Assembly (NCBI GenBank): GCA_015179025.1
Contig: WHUX01000687.1
Span: 1 to 13,857 of the forward strand
Reading direction: 5' to 3'
DNA length: 13,857 nt
Origin: Terfezia claveryi
Lineage: Eukaryota; Ascomycota; Pezizomycetes; Pezizales; Pezizaceae
The translations under genes and the position numbers were made by a program. Positions 1 to 9,027 of the stretch are shown piece by piece (position 1 is the first letter of the stretch; every line of letters begins with the position of its first letter). The notes under the pieces were generated by a model, which saw nothing but the letters and a program-made list of their open reading frames with translations, ran no database searches and was not told the origin of the DNA.

Positions 1-88
1 ATGTAGAAGTATTATGTCTTGAGAACTTACAGAAATTATAATGCTGTCTAGAGGTCTTGGTGTCTTGAATGAAGGAGGGTGTTGAATA

Positions 89-727
89 TTCATCAACGGC
101 TACCATCAGCTACCTAAGGATGACCGACCACAGTAGGTTGACTGGGGTCAACACGCTAGTCATTTTTGGGAATCCTGTGATACTAGGTGAGCAGAGTGGT
201 AAGCAGTCATTCTGGCTAAATTAAGATCTCTGGAAACAACTTCACTCTACAATATGGTAGCCCTCATGCCCTGCCAAAATCAGCCTATATACCAATACCT
301 CCAGTCTACGATATGACCTCCCGGTCAACTACTCACTCCCTTTGACCCTACCATATAGGCTGAATATTGGGCAGGTGAGCCTATGAGTACTAGAAGGCCT
401 TTACCAAGCATCTATATTCATACTAAAACAGCTTTTATAGCAGCAGCCTACAATATAGTAAAATGGTATGCTATCAAACAATTCATTCACCACTACAAAA
501 TAAGTTTATTTGAGAATTCGCTAATTTTACTTGATTTATTTTGCCTTACACTTCCTGCTCTCAAATCTGCTGCAAGATACTCATTTACAGTATTCTCAAC
601 CACCACGAAGAGGCTTCCAATAGTACCAATATGTCCCTGCATTAAAGACTAATACCCCCAACAACCCTCCAAGAAGACCCTCCCACCCACTCCTACTCGA
701 CCCCACCATATAGGCTGAATATCGGGC
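89..727 (+). repeat. Left arm of the long inverted repeat
   Basis: The arm matches the reverse complement of 1284-1919 throughout, at roughly 85-90% identity judged by eye. It is the more GC-rich of the two arms: where it has gcctatgagtactag the other reads gtctataagtattaa. The outer part (89-344) is single copy. The inner part (345-699) is repeated again just downstream. An 89-codon open frame at 383-652 lies inside the arm, but see the rejected items. Confidence 0.8.
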
Positions 728-1026
728 AGGTGAGCCTATGAGCACTAGAAGGCCTTTTCTAAGCATCTATATTCATAATAAAATAGCTTTTATAGTAGCA
801 GCCTACAATATAGTGAAATAATATATTAAACAAGTCACTCATCACTGTTTATTTGAGAATACGCTAATTATGCTATTCTAAACCACCTGCTCTCAATCTG
901 CTGCAAAATACTCATTTCGCCACTATGGAGAGGCTTCTAATAGTACAAATATGCCTCTGCATTAAAGACCACCGCCTCCAATAACTCTCCCAATAAGACT
1001 CTCCCACCCCCCCGTCTCTCTCCATT
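345..1026 (+). repeat. Tandem direct repeat, about 355-bp unit, two copies
   Basis: Copy 1 (345-699) and copy 2 (700 to about 1026) both begin with acc(c/t)(t/c)accatataggctgaat and continue with gggcaggtgagcctatgag, actagaaggcctttt or close variants, the cagcctacaatatag block, and the cattaaagac block near the end. Copy 2 is shorter and has several small deletions. The right arm of the element has a single inverted copy, so the duplication happened after, or independently of, the formation of the inverted repeat. Confidence 0.75.
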
Positions 1027-1283
1027 ACACCCCCCTCCCTCTATTAACCCCATGGGCCGAATAGCCCCCTTACACCAACCATGTGCTTAAGCCCAAGCAT
1101 ACCCGATACCAGTAGGAGATATATATAGTGCTAGGTGCTAGAGTAGACTCGCCAAACTAGGTACAACCTAGGTTAGATGCACTAGATTAGATACTGGTTA
1201 CATCTACTAGGTGCAGCCAGTTAGACGCTAAGTTAGGTGATAAGGCATGGTGGAAGTTTAGTTGAGTTATAGGCCTATTCGTC
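1027..1283. other. Central spacer of the foldback element
   Basis: About 250 bp of single-copy DNA between the arms. The first part is C-rich. From about 1125 to 1240 it is dense in short motifs of the type ctaggt, gctag and ttaga(t/c), which look like degenerate short repeats. No open frame or RNA gene was seen. Confidence 0.5.
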
Positions 1284-1919
1284 CAATATTTTGCCTATAT
1301 GGTGGAGTCGAGTAGGGGTAGGGGGGGGGGCCTTCTTAAAGGGCCGTTGAGGGTAGTGGTCTTTAATGTAGAGACATATTGGTACTATTGGAAGTCTCTC
1401 CGTAGTGGTTGAGAATACTGTGAATGAGTATTTTGCAGCAGATTTGAGAGCAGGAGGTTTAGGGCAACATAAATCAAGTAAAATTAGTGAATTCTCAAAT
1501 AAACTTATTTTGTAGCGGTGAATGAATTGTTTGATAGCATACCGTTTCACTATATTGTAGGCTGCTACTATAAAAGCTGTTTTAGTATGAATATAGATAC
1601 TTGTTAAAGGCCTTTTAATACTTATAGACTTACCTGCTCAATATTTAACCTATATAGTAGGGTCAAGGGAGGTAGGTAGTTGACTAAGAGGTCATATCAT
1701 AGACTAAAGATATTGGTATATAGGCTGATTTTAGCAGGGCATGAGGGCTACTATGTTGTAGAGCGTAGTTGTTTCCATAGATCTCAATTTAGCTAGAATG
1801 ACCACTTACCACTCTGCTCACCTAGCATCATAAAATTCCTGAAAATGGCAAGCATATTGACTCTGGTCAATCTACCATGGTCAGTTATTCTTAGGTAGCC
1901 GATGGTAGCGCTTGCTGAA
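1284..1919 (-). repeat. Right arm of the long inverted repeat
   Basis: Inverted copy of 89-727. It carries more A/T at variable sites than the left arm, so it looks like the more heavily mutated copy. It contains a run of about ten G at 1321-1330, opposite a C-rich tract in the left arm. It has only one copy of the inner unit, whereas the left side has two. Confidence 0.8.
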
Positions 1920-4045
1920 CTATCTTCTTTTCTTTTTCCTCTTAAGTCTGCATGTATCTATCCGTACTGGCATGACTTACGAAACAGCCTTATCCGTGTT
2001 CTGGTGCCCACCTTTAATTAAACATTCTGTCATTTTGGAGCTCATGCAACAAGGATGTTTATCTAAGCCTCGTCGGAAGGCATTCAGGCAGAACACGCTA
2101 ATAATTCTCCTATCCTATAAAGGAAAAGTCGTAGCTTGGAAATCTAGCTTTTTTAAGAGGCAGAGAGGGCGTCATAACGAAGGTTATTATTCTTGAACAT
2201 CACAGCGATACGAGCACAAATACTCTATCAGCATGGATACCTACCACATTCCATATCTACGTGAATGCCATCCCAAAAGAAAATGTACTGATGCTCTCTA
2301 CACCACTACTATTACTAATACACTATAACATTCAACCTTACACCTGCTTACTTTGTCCCCACTAAAGGCTGTCGTTCCGTATACTCGTAAGAAGGAAAAC
2401 ACTCATGCTTCACTGATCATGGGAGGGGCTGAGTGGGTTGTAGAAGGTGTAAGAAGTGCTCTTCCAATACATGTGCAAACATGTGAGCACGTCAACAACA
2501 TGTAAGCATATATGAATACGGAGGAGATATGTATATATAGACTGCTAGAACCCCTTAAGGCAGAGATATAGATCAATTAAGCAATACATCTCTCTCATAA
2601 ACAAGCCTCCAATATCTACGTTCATATCCTAAGATCTCATAATCCTTACGGAAGAGAGTGCAATCCAGCACGATAATTAGTCTAATTGTCACTGCAATAA
2701 CCATCCGCTATCGCCTATCAACAAAAATCCGGAAAACAATGAAAGATAGCTCTTGTCCTAAACTGTATGAAAACCTGTTATAAAGTGAGTCGTATAATTT
2801 CTGATAATAGAAACATCTGACTGAGATACCGGAGGTTTTTGAGGTTGGTAGACTTTGAAATAAGATAAAATATCCAACATTCGAGTAAAGACTGCTTGTC
2901 AGATAACTGATATAATAGACTTGTGTAGGCTCAGCTAATAGAGCTTTTCCCGTTCAGTGACTTATTTGGCGAAAGCGTGAAAAGAGCAATATATTGCTAA
3001 ATCTTCATTGCTTAAGAGAGCATGCCGGAAGATTCCCCAAAGATCTCTTCATTATTTTTCGCATAAAAACTGCTGTTCCTTTAAGAGAAACGTACCAGAT
3101 AACTTTATATAGTGAACAAAGGCACTCGCGTTCTCCTTGACTAGCCGGATTACCTTCTTAATTCCGACTCTCCCACTCACCCACACAGTAAACAAAAAAA
3201 TCAAGCGTCCAAGCCCTTATTCCTCCGATAATGTAATGATGTTAGAGGTATGGAGGTGTCGGTACGGTTTAGGTTGAGATTCAGCGAAATCTCGTGCGCT
3301 TCGGTTGTGATAGATTAAAGCAAAAAAAGTATATGTTGTAAAAGTAATGGATCAGGTGCCAGGGTACCGTAGTCTGGTTGCACTATCCCTCGCAGTGCCA
3401 GGGTGTTGTGCCAACCACGTAGTTTCATTCATACCCACCTGATCTAGTCTGGTTGGCAACACCCTTCTGTGGGCGGTACGTGCCTATATGCAGTAGGTAT
3501 TCGTCATGACGAACCTAGTCTGGATTGACGAACCCAGACACGACTTTTCTTCCACCTCGTCGAAGTACCTACTTAAGTACATATACTGTAGAGCTGAAGC
3601 CCGACCCCGGGTTCTGACTTCGAAATATGGCTGTGCTGAAAGTCGCTTTAAAATGCGACCAAGGCTGCAGCGACCTTTGGTAGCAGGCAGTGGTGGCCGA
3701 GAAGTGTATGTATCTATGTCGAGTACCTAAAAACAGTCATTGCAAGGCTCCATCCCCATGTATGTCTCACAATGCAAGCACTTATTCGTCATAACTCCAG
3801 AATAGGTACCGGTAACGTACGTAGATCATTTCATGGTGCCGGAGAATATTTATATATTTTCACCTGGCCTAGAATGATTCCAACCAAATCAATCTCGTAT
3901 TTCAAGTTTCGGAATATACTGTTACGGAGTAAGTATTTCAGGGCATTGCCACCACAAGGGGCATATAATTCAAAAGGCATCAGCGGAACATTATTCGAAT
4001 ACTAGGAATCCTAATTCGGGGCCAACTTGAGCCCCAAGCCGTGCT
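1920..4045. other. Non-coding intergenic region
   Basis: The open frames here are short (under 100 codons), show no recognisable domain, and are not linked by plausible splice sites into anything longer. I found no tRNA-like pair of internal promoter boxes. The stretch around 2439-2723 has a promoter-like TATATATAG and TG...CA limits, but does not hold up as an LTR (see rejected). The distinct local structure is the repeat cluster at 3351-3535. The last 300 bp serve as the upstream region of the ankyrin gene, with AT-rich patches near 3845-3860 but no clear TATA box at a fixed distance. Confidence 0.6.
3351..3535. repeat. Cluster of inverted and direct repeats in non-coding DNA
   Basis: Three elements overlap. 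A hairpin pairs 3401-3417 (gggtgttgtgccaacca) with 3450-3464 (tggttggcaacaccc). A second pair nests across it: atcaggtg at 3351-3358 with cacctgat at 3436-3443. The motif tagtctgg occurs three times on the same strand, near 3370, 3446 and 3516, about 70-76 bp apart. A perfect 14-bp palindrome, ttcgtcatgacgaa, lies at 3500-3513, and its half tgacgaacc recurs at 3526-3534. This may be the relic of a small inverted-repeat element or a regulatory array. Confidence 0.5.
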
Positions 4046-5448
4046 ATGGCGAACAGCACCTCAAAATTCCAAGGTGATGAATTTTCCAACAATCTATTTA
4101 CTGACTTAGGTAAGCTTCTCTCTTCTTGCCTATAAAGTTTCACGAGGGATATAGATTGAGCTATCTAGAGAATAAGTAGGAAAAACATATTTAGATATTA
4201 AACCCCTTGGCTGATCAATTTAATATAGGCCCTCTCCTGGCACTATTTGGTGAACGCGTTGCAACACAATACCTAAGGCACAGCACTAGCAAGTTAGAGT
4301 CCCTTATATTCGCTTGCGCACCCTTGGGAATTTTAACAGCCGTCACATCAGCGATCCGCGTAGGCGGGAGTAGGAAATTGAAGGCACTAATAGGAAGAGC
4401 TGAGGAGCCTGATGCGGTGGCGGAGATTGAACTAGTCAGGTAAGGGATCTTACAGAAGGTTGTAGCAAACTTTACTCCTGAAGTAGGTACTAATCTTCGT
4501 AGTTCTACATCGGCGGATGTTTGTGAGCTTTGGAATGGGGTTGGCCTGGTACGGATAGTTGGAAACCTCATATCTTGGAGTTGGTCATTGATGAAGGTTT
4601 GTGTATAATCTGTAATCAAATTATAATTTAGAAGAATATTTGCTGATTGAGGAACCAACCATAGAATTACTCCGGACTAGTGGGACTACCACTGAGCTTG
4701 GGATTGTGCAGCATGATTATGGCCTCTATACACGGAAGGAAGGAATGAAACCTCTTGAAGCGGATGTAAGTTTCTTTCTGAAATACCAGGGCTCGTGATG
4801 CAAAAGCTCGATGCTTTTCGGCTAATTGTAATGGGTTGTCACTTGTAGGTCGAGCAGTCAATAGCTGCGTCCATTGCTCCCAATATATCACTGAATACAA
4901 TTGGAGGTTTTATAAACAGCTGGGAGGTTCATATAGTTGCTGTCATTGGGGTCATACTACAGCTAGCCGTTTTAGCTATTGATGCCGCAATCACATACCA
5001 CTGGCGTTTACTCAAGGCTGGAAGACATGTTGCGAGATATGCTTTTCCATTAACCTGCATTGGAACCTTAGGTATTGTTTTCGGTATGTATCTCTGTGCT
5101 TATATAATTGAGGTCAGCACAAAGGAGCTGCAGTGGTTACCCAATTCCGTCACTAAGAGAAATTCCGGGGATAAACGATATCGCATCCTCTGGGTGCAGA
5201 AGGGCCAAACTGTCGGTGATCAAGGATTCGGATCCTACGCGATATATGCCCCATCCGAGAATCATACGCTTATGACCTCACATCGCCGACCAGAAGTGGC
5301 TTCAAAGTTACACGGACTGACCATAACGGCTACGGTTGTGAGCTTTGGAGGTGAGAGATTAATTGACCCTTTAATTCTGCCTGAATATAATGGGACTGAG
5401 CTGACTTCGTTGCTGGATACAGCATTCATTCTTCAATTCGTCGGGTTA
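4046..5448 (+). CDS. 5' exons of the ankyrin gene: N-terminal membrane region
   Basis: Exons are 4046-4109, 4229-4439, 4503-4596, 4632-4765, 4849-5350 and 5423-5448. The ATG at 4046 has G at -3 and G at +4 and is followed by MANSTSKFQGDEFSNNLFTD, the usual start of this family. Splicing then joins it in frame to GPLLALFGERVATQYL. Hydrophobic segments are LIFACAPLGILTAVTSAI, a long one around AVIGVILQLAVLAI, one around FPLTCIGTLGIVFGMYL, and one spanning the last junction (ITATVVSFG-AFILQFVGL). The third exon needs one extra base near 4564 to pass from VRIVG to PHILELVIDE. All other junctions keep phase. The protein would sit in a membrane. Confidence 0.7.
4110..4228 (+). other. Intron 1 of the ankyrin gene (119 bp)
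   Basis: Donor gtaagc at 4110 and acceptor atatag ending at 4228, with a good branch site gctgat at 4210-4215. Phase 1: g4109 joins gc4229-4230 to make a Gly codon, giving DL-G-PLLALF as expected of the family. An in-frame TTG at 4207 lies inside this intron and is not the start. Confidence 0.8.
4440..4502 (+). other. Intron 2 of the ankyrin gene (63 bp)
   Basis: Donor gtaagg, acceptor cgtag, with the classical branch sequence tactaat about 10 bases upstream of the acceptor. Removing it joins EIELV to SSTSADVCELWNG, the family sequence. Without splicing the frame stops at once (taa at 4441-4443). Confidence 0.85.
4597..4631 (+). other. Intron 3 of the ankyrin gene (35 bp, unusually short)
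   Basis: Donor gtttgt and acceptor tttag. Removal avoids the tag stop at 4629-4631 and joins VIDE to EEYLLIEE in the frame that goes on to DYGLYTRKEG, so phase supports it. A length of 35 bp is below the usual lower limit for ascomycete introns, so a deletion inside the intron is possible. A putative branch sequence tgtaat sits mid-intron but is weak. Confidence 0.5.
4766..4848 (+). other. Intron 4 of the ankyrin gene (83 bp)
   Basis: Consensus donor gtaagt, acceptor ttgtag, branch-like gctaattg 12-18 bases before the acceptor. Phase 0: it joins KPLEAD to VEQSIAASIAPNISLN, where APNISLN is a conserved family stretch. The intron contains stops in the upstream exon frame. Confidence 0.8.
5351..5422 (+). 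other. Intron 5 of the ankyrin gene (72 bp, stop-free multiple of three)
   Basis: Donor gtgaga, branch-like gctgac, acceptor atacag. Removal fuses TVVSFG to AFILQFVGL, restoring one uninterrupted hydrophobic segment typical of the family. The intron is 24 codons long with no stop, so an unspliced transcript would stay open and insert a polar stretch into that membrane segment. Confidence 0.7.
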
Positions 5449-5593
5449 GTAGTTTTTTTTGTTTACCCTGCTATCGTGCCAACAAGACACACTGCTATCC
5501 AAAACTAAATCTCCCTTTAAGTGTCTCAACTACTGGTCGAGGGTGTCAAATTTTACTATAAATTTCATCACTAATTGTGGCGACCCAAGTCAG
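5449..5593 (+). other. Probable intron 6 region with a phase conflict
   Basis: The family sequence FILQFVGL ends at 5448 and resumes as RAMHYSAFIAQLGATIIM from about 5597, so about 145 bp must be removed. The candidate donor is gtagtt at 5449. The candidate acceptor is gtcag ending at 5593, with cactaattg as branch site about 15-25 bases before it. However, the two flanking frames do not match by one base. Either there is an indel at the exon edge or the true splice sites differ. The intervening DNA has stops in all frames, including taa at 5506-5508. Confidence 0.5.
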
Positions 5594-6357
5594 TCTTCGC
5601 GCGATGCATTATTCGGCCTTCATTGCACAACTTGGAGCCACTATCATCATGATAGTGCTGCGAGTCGCTATTCGGCGGCATATCTCCCAGGAACCCCAGA
5701 AACAAACCCAGGCCACTGAGAATGAGACTGCGCCACCCGTTCCCCAGCGGTCCAATGAATTCGAACTTATTCCACTCTCTCGGACCCAAGCATCCAGTCC
5801 AGGATCAGCACCCTGGGAGATATACAGTCCAGGAGCTGATTGATGAGCATGAGTTGGATATGATTGCAATGAAACTCCAGGAATGCAAACTTTGGCAGGT
5901 TGTCACATTTTTGTGGCCAGATCAGGATACACGACCACCTACAGATATCTCAGCAGAAAAGATCGCTGGGAACGTCCTTAAAACGAGGATCAGGCTTATG
6001 GCGCTGTTGCAGTCACCATGGCACACTGAATCGCGGAACAAGCAAAAATGCTGTCAGAAACTATGGCAGATATGATGAATTATCTGTGGAATTCAGATGC
6101 TGTATTGGGAAGCGTACCGAAACTCACGGCAGATTTTGCCAGCATGAAAGAATTATGCTGGATATTCCAATCGAAATCCGATCCAATGGTAGTAATGGCA
6201 ATAGTGTGCAGTCAATCTCATTGTCTCTAACACGACAACAACTTGCGGACGATAAATGGAAGCCGTGGGAGGCCGATGTGACTCAAGTTGAAGCTGTTTT
6301 ACAGCTATGGATGTTGCGACTCAGTACATACACTAAGGGCGAAGCAAATGTGCTCTG
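5594..6357 (+). CDS. Middle segment of the ankyrin gene: last membrane segment and pre-ankyrin domain, frame-broken
   Basis: Frames must be changed four times here, counting the one at 6356. From 5597 the segment reads RAMHYSAFIAQLGATIIM and IVLRVAIRRHIS, a membrane helix with a basic end. A polar linker of about 50 residues follows, in which the frame changes. Then comes HELDMIAMKLQECKLW in a second frame up to SPWHTE (6030), and IAEQAKMLSETMADMMNYLW in a third up to ELCW (6160). DIPIEIRSNGSNG through DDKWKPWEADVTQVEAVLQL runs in a fourth stretch up to VLW (6356). Order and spacing follow the family. Indels at 6031, 6160 and 6356 each equal one lost base, next to short runs (gaa-t, tgg-a, tgg-t). 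Confidence 0.6.
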
Positions 6358-9027
6358 GTGTTATGCCCTGGCGATGATTATACTGCGACTATAATTGTGG
6401 ATTGGTGGGTCGGGAGAGACGCTGGTTGTGTGAGTGATAAGACTCTGGAAGCTATTTGTAAGGAATATGGAATATCAACTTTTTCGGAGTGCGACGAGGG
6501 GTCGTCAACAATGGGCCTCGATATCAAAAATTATTTCATCTGTTGTATTGGGTTTAATCCAGATACTCCTAGACCTGTTGACAACAAAGGATACCAAGTT
6601 ACCCAAGCCATTGTCCAACATATGGAACTGGGAACCTTCGCTGCCCAATACATTTTGCATACATTCCTTGCTCGCCTTGCGCACTCCATAGATGAGGTCA
6701 CAACCCCGACAGTTGTAAGAGACGAACAAGCAACTGGGCCTCTGCTACGTAATGACACAATCACGGATCTCGCACTTAAAGTACAAGAGCGCGGTTTATG
6801 CACCATAGCAGAAGCGTACAGAATGGTTTTATGCGCCTTTACCGCAGCCGGCAAACTTCCTGTTCCATACCGACAAAGTGCGGACCCATTTCTTGTCCTG
6901 TACCAAAAGGCACTCGAGCTTGGTCATAAGTTCAAAGGCAAAAATGATAAGACTTCCCCAGCTGCCTTGAGAGCAGAAAAGATCTATGAAGAGGCCCTTA
7001 GTCTGTGCCGTTATAAAGCTCTGGGACTTATTAATGACAATAGGTGGGTAGACGCAGGTGCATTGGTAGTGAGAGCTGCCAGGATATCCGAGAATTTCTC
7101 TACAAAGGAGGGCGAACATATGAAAGAAATGAGGGATCTGATGCTTTTGGTTGGGAGCAAGTTTGTTTCTAACTCCCCTGTTGAGGCTACCAGCGTCAAT
7201 GCAACAGAAAATACGTCCCCTAGAGCTCCTAGAGCCCCTAGTCCAATGCTTTCACCGGCTGACCTGAGCCTTGAACCTATCTCTGCCTCTTCAAAACTAA
7301 TAACCGCTGTGCGTTCCCAGAATGCAAATGTGGTTCAGAAACTTCTCCTAGAAGCGGTCAATGACAACAGTACAGATTCGTCTATGGATAAGGCACGCGC
7401 TCTGGATCATGCGACTCAACGAGGCAACAAAGAAATACTCATTTTGTTACACCTTTACGGAACATTACCCTCGAGTGCACCTCTGTGGTGGGCTGTCGAC
7501 GGTATATGTACGCGCAATATTAGTAAAGGAAGTGTCGAGGATGGTTCTGTGGGGATTGAGATTGATTATGTGGAGGTATTGAAGCTCCTGTTAGACTTCG
7601 GTCATGATCCAAACAAGCTTGAGCCCAAGGCAGGGGAGTCACCATTGCATCTGGCAGCAAAATTGAATCTCGTGGACGCTATGGGTACGCTTTTGGCAAA
7701 AGTAGAACCTCCGTCCACCCGCATCTGTGCTTCAGTTGACTTGAAGGATCAAAACGGATTGAGTCCCTTTTACCATGCCGCAAAGGAAGGCCACGGGATT
7801 ATGGCCAAGCTACTCGTAAACCACGGCGCCAATGTCAATTTTAAAAGTGAGACTGGACCAGAGAAGAAGTCGCCAATTCACTATGCTGCAAGTCAAGGGG
7901 ATCGCGTGGTGCTGAATATCTTGTATGAGGGTGGGGGCGACACCGAGGTATTTGATTCTGAAGGAAAAAGCCCCTTGTACTACGCTGCGATGGCTGGAAG
8001 CAGAGAGTTAGTGGAAACATTACTGGAAATGGGCGCGGACATTAATCGAAAATGCCATCAATCCCGGGGTGGAAGAACGACACTTCACTGGATGGCGCTT
8101 GAAGGGAATGCTGCCGCAATGCGTATCCTGCTGGAAAAAAAGGCTAACTTGGACGAGGGCGATGAGGCTGGCAGAACAGCATTGCACCATGCAGTCATAG
8201 AAGGGCAACGGGCTGCGGTGTACATACTATTAGAGAAGGGGGCTGCATTTGACAAGAAGGATATGGCAGGCAAGACACCTTTGGTGTGTGCAAAGCACTT
8301 GCCACATGGGGGCGTGGGAAAAGATATCATTTGGATGTTGGAGCACGGGAGCGACATGAAACTAGATAAGCAGGGGAAGACAGCACTTCATCGTGCAGCA
8401 TCTAAGAGTCCGGGAGATGAGCTGGTCGTTGAGATTCTTTTGAGGTGTGGCACCGACAGGGCTGTCAATGTACATGATGATCAGTTGTGGACACCACTGC
8501 ACCAGGCAGCAAATAAAGCCCATGAACGGATAGTACAGATGTTGTTGGACAAAGGAGCCGAAGCCAATGTTAAGGAGGAAGACGGATGGACACCACTACA
8601 CTTGGCAGCAAATAAAGGCCATGACCAGATAGTGCAGGTGTTGTTGGACAAAGGAGCAGAGGTCAATGTTAAGAAGGAAGACGGATGGACACCACTACAC
8701 TTGGCAGCATATAAAGGCCATGACCGGATAGTGCAGGTGTTGTTGGACAAAGGAGCCGAGGTCAATGTTAAGAAGGAAGACGATTCGATACCACTACACC
8801 TGGCGGCAAGCAAAGGTCATGAGCAGATAGTGCAGGTGTTGTTGGAAAATGGAGCCGAAGTCAATGCTAAGGGGAAAAACGGATTGGCACCACTACACCT
8901 GGCAGCAAACATAGGCCATGAGCAGATAGTGCAGATGTTGTTGGACAAAGGAGCCGAAGTCAATGTTAAGGAAGAAGGCGAATGGACACCACTACACTGG
9001 GCAGCAACTAGGGCCATGAGCAGATAG
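6358..9027 (+). CDS. Main open frame of the ankyrin gene: conserved domain plus about 17 ankyrin repeats
   Basis: This is the longest uninterrupted frame (889 codons). It has no ATG until 6511; the real protein continues from the upstream exons. Residues 1-275 contain VLCPGDDY, VDWWVGR and a helical region resembling the pre-ankyrin domain of the family. Residues 275-305 are a Ser/Pro/Ala-rich linker. Ankyrin units begin at about residue 310 and are at first divergent (SPLHLAAKLNLVDAMGTLL, SPFYHAAKEGHGIMAKLL, SPLYYAAMAGSRELVETLL). From about residue 705 they become nearly identical (WTPLHLAANKGHDQIVQVLL). The frame ends in a unit that reads WTPLHWAATRAMSR and stops only because one base is missing near 9010. 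Confidence 0.85.
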   Translation: MLCPGDDYTATIIVDWWVGRDAGCVSDKTLEAICKEYGISTFSECDEGSSTMGLDIKNYFICCIGFNPDTPRPVDNKGYQVTQAIVQHMELGTFAAQYILHTFLARLAHSIDEVTTPTVVRDEQATGPLLRNDTITDLALKVQERGLCTIAEAYRMVLCAFTAAGKLPVPYRQSADPFLVLYQKALELGHKFKGKNDKTSPAALRAEKIYEEALSLCRYKALGLINDNRWVDAGALVVRAARISENFSTKEGEHMKEMRDLMLLVGSKFVSNSPVEATSVNATENTSPRAPRAPSPMLSPADLSLEPISASSKLITAVRSQNANVVQKLLLEAVNDNSTDSSMDKARALDHATQRGNKEILILLHLYGTLPSSAPLWWAVDGICTRNISKGSVEDGSVGIEIDYVEVLKLLLDFGHDPNKLEPKAGESPLHLAAKLNLVDAMGTLLAKVEPPSTRICASVDLKDQNGLSPFYHAAKEGHGIMAKLLVNHGANVNFKSETGPEKKSPIHYAASQGDRVVLNILYEGGGDTEVFDSEGKSPLYYAAMAGSRELVETLLEMGADINRKCHQSRGGRTTLHWMALEGNAAAMRILLEKKANLDEGDEAGRTALHHAVIEGQRAAVYILLEKGAAFDKKDMAGKTPLVCAKHLPHGGVGKDIIWMLEHGSDMKLDKQGKTALHRAASKSPGDELVVEILLRCGTDRAVNVHDDQLWTPLHQAANKAHERIVQMLLDKGAEANVKEEDGWTPLHLAANKGHDQIVQVLLDKGAEVNVKKEDGWTPLHLAAYKGHDRIVQVLLDKGAEVNVKKEDDSIPLHLAASKGHEQIVQVLLENGAEVNAKGKNGLAPLHLAANIGHEQIVQMLLDKGAEVNVKEEGEWTPLHWAATRAMSR

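Larger units (their letters stand above)
89..1919. mobile_element. Foldback-type DNA element with long terminal inverted repeats
   Basis: The two ends of this stretch are inverted copies of each other over about 640 bp. Reading the right end on the minus strand recovers the left end nearly base for base, for example GGTGAGCAGAGTGGTAAG and ATCAGCCTATATACCAATA in both. The outermost matching bases are ttcatcaa on the left and ttcagcaa on the right. TA dinucleotides lie just outside (87-88 and 1921-1922), which would suit a TA-target transposon, but the exact ends are uncertain. No transposase is present, so this is a non-autonomous element or a decayed one. The differences between arms are mostly C/T and G/A transitions, as expected of repeat-induced point mutation or deamination. 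Confidence 0.8.

Noticed and set aside
1912..2196. 94-codon plus-strand open frame after the foldback element
   Set aside because: It starts with TTG within the element's end, has no recognisable domain and no codon-level support. It is probably chance.
2439..2723. Possible solo LTR with TGT...ACA ends and TATATATAG
   Set aside because: No target-site duplication flanks it, no second copy is in the window, and there is no adjacent primer-binding site or polymerase remnant.
3691..3705. ggtggccgagaag resembling a tRNA A box
   Set aside because: No B box (GTTCGANNC-type) or acceptor stem pairs at a suitable distance.
3920..3935. tgttacggagtaagta resembling the start of some fungal LTRs
   Set aside because: No matching 3' end or internal retroelement sequence was found.
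3506..4005. Two open frames of 74 and 77 codons upstream of the ankyrin gene
   Set aside because: Short, low similarity to any known motif, not connectable by splice sites, and within the repeat-containing upstream region.
4207..4443. Open frame beginning at TTG 4207 as the start of the ankyrin gene
   Set aside because: Its first codons lie inside an intron (4110-4228). The family N-terminus is encoded by the exon starting at ATG 4046 and splices in frame at 4229.
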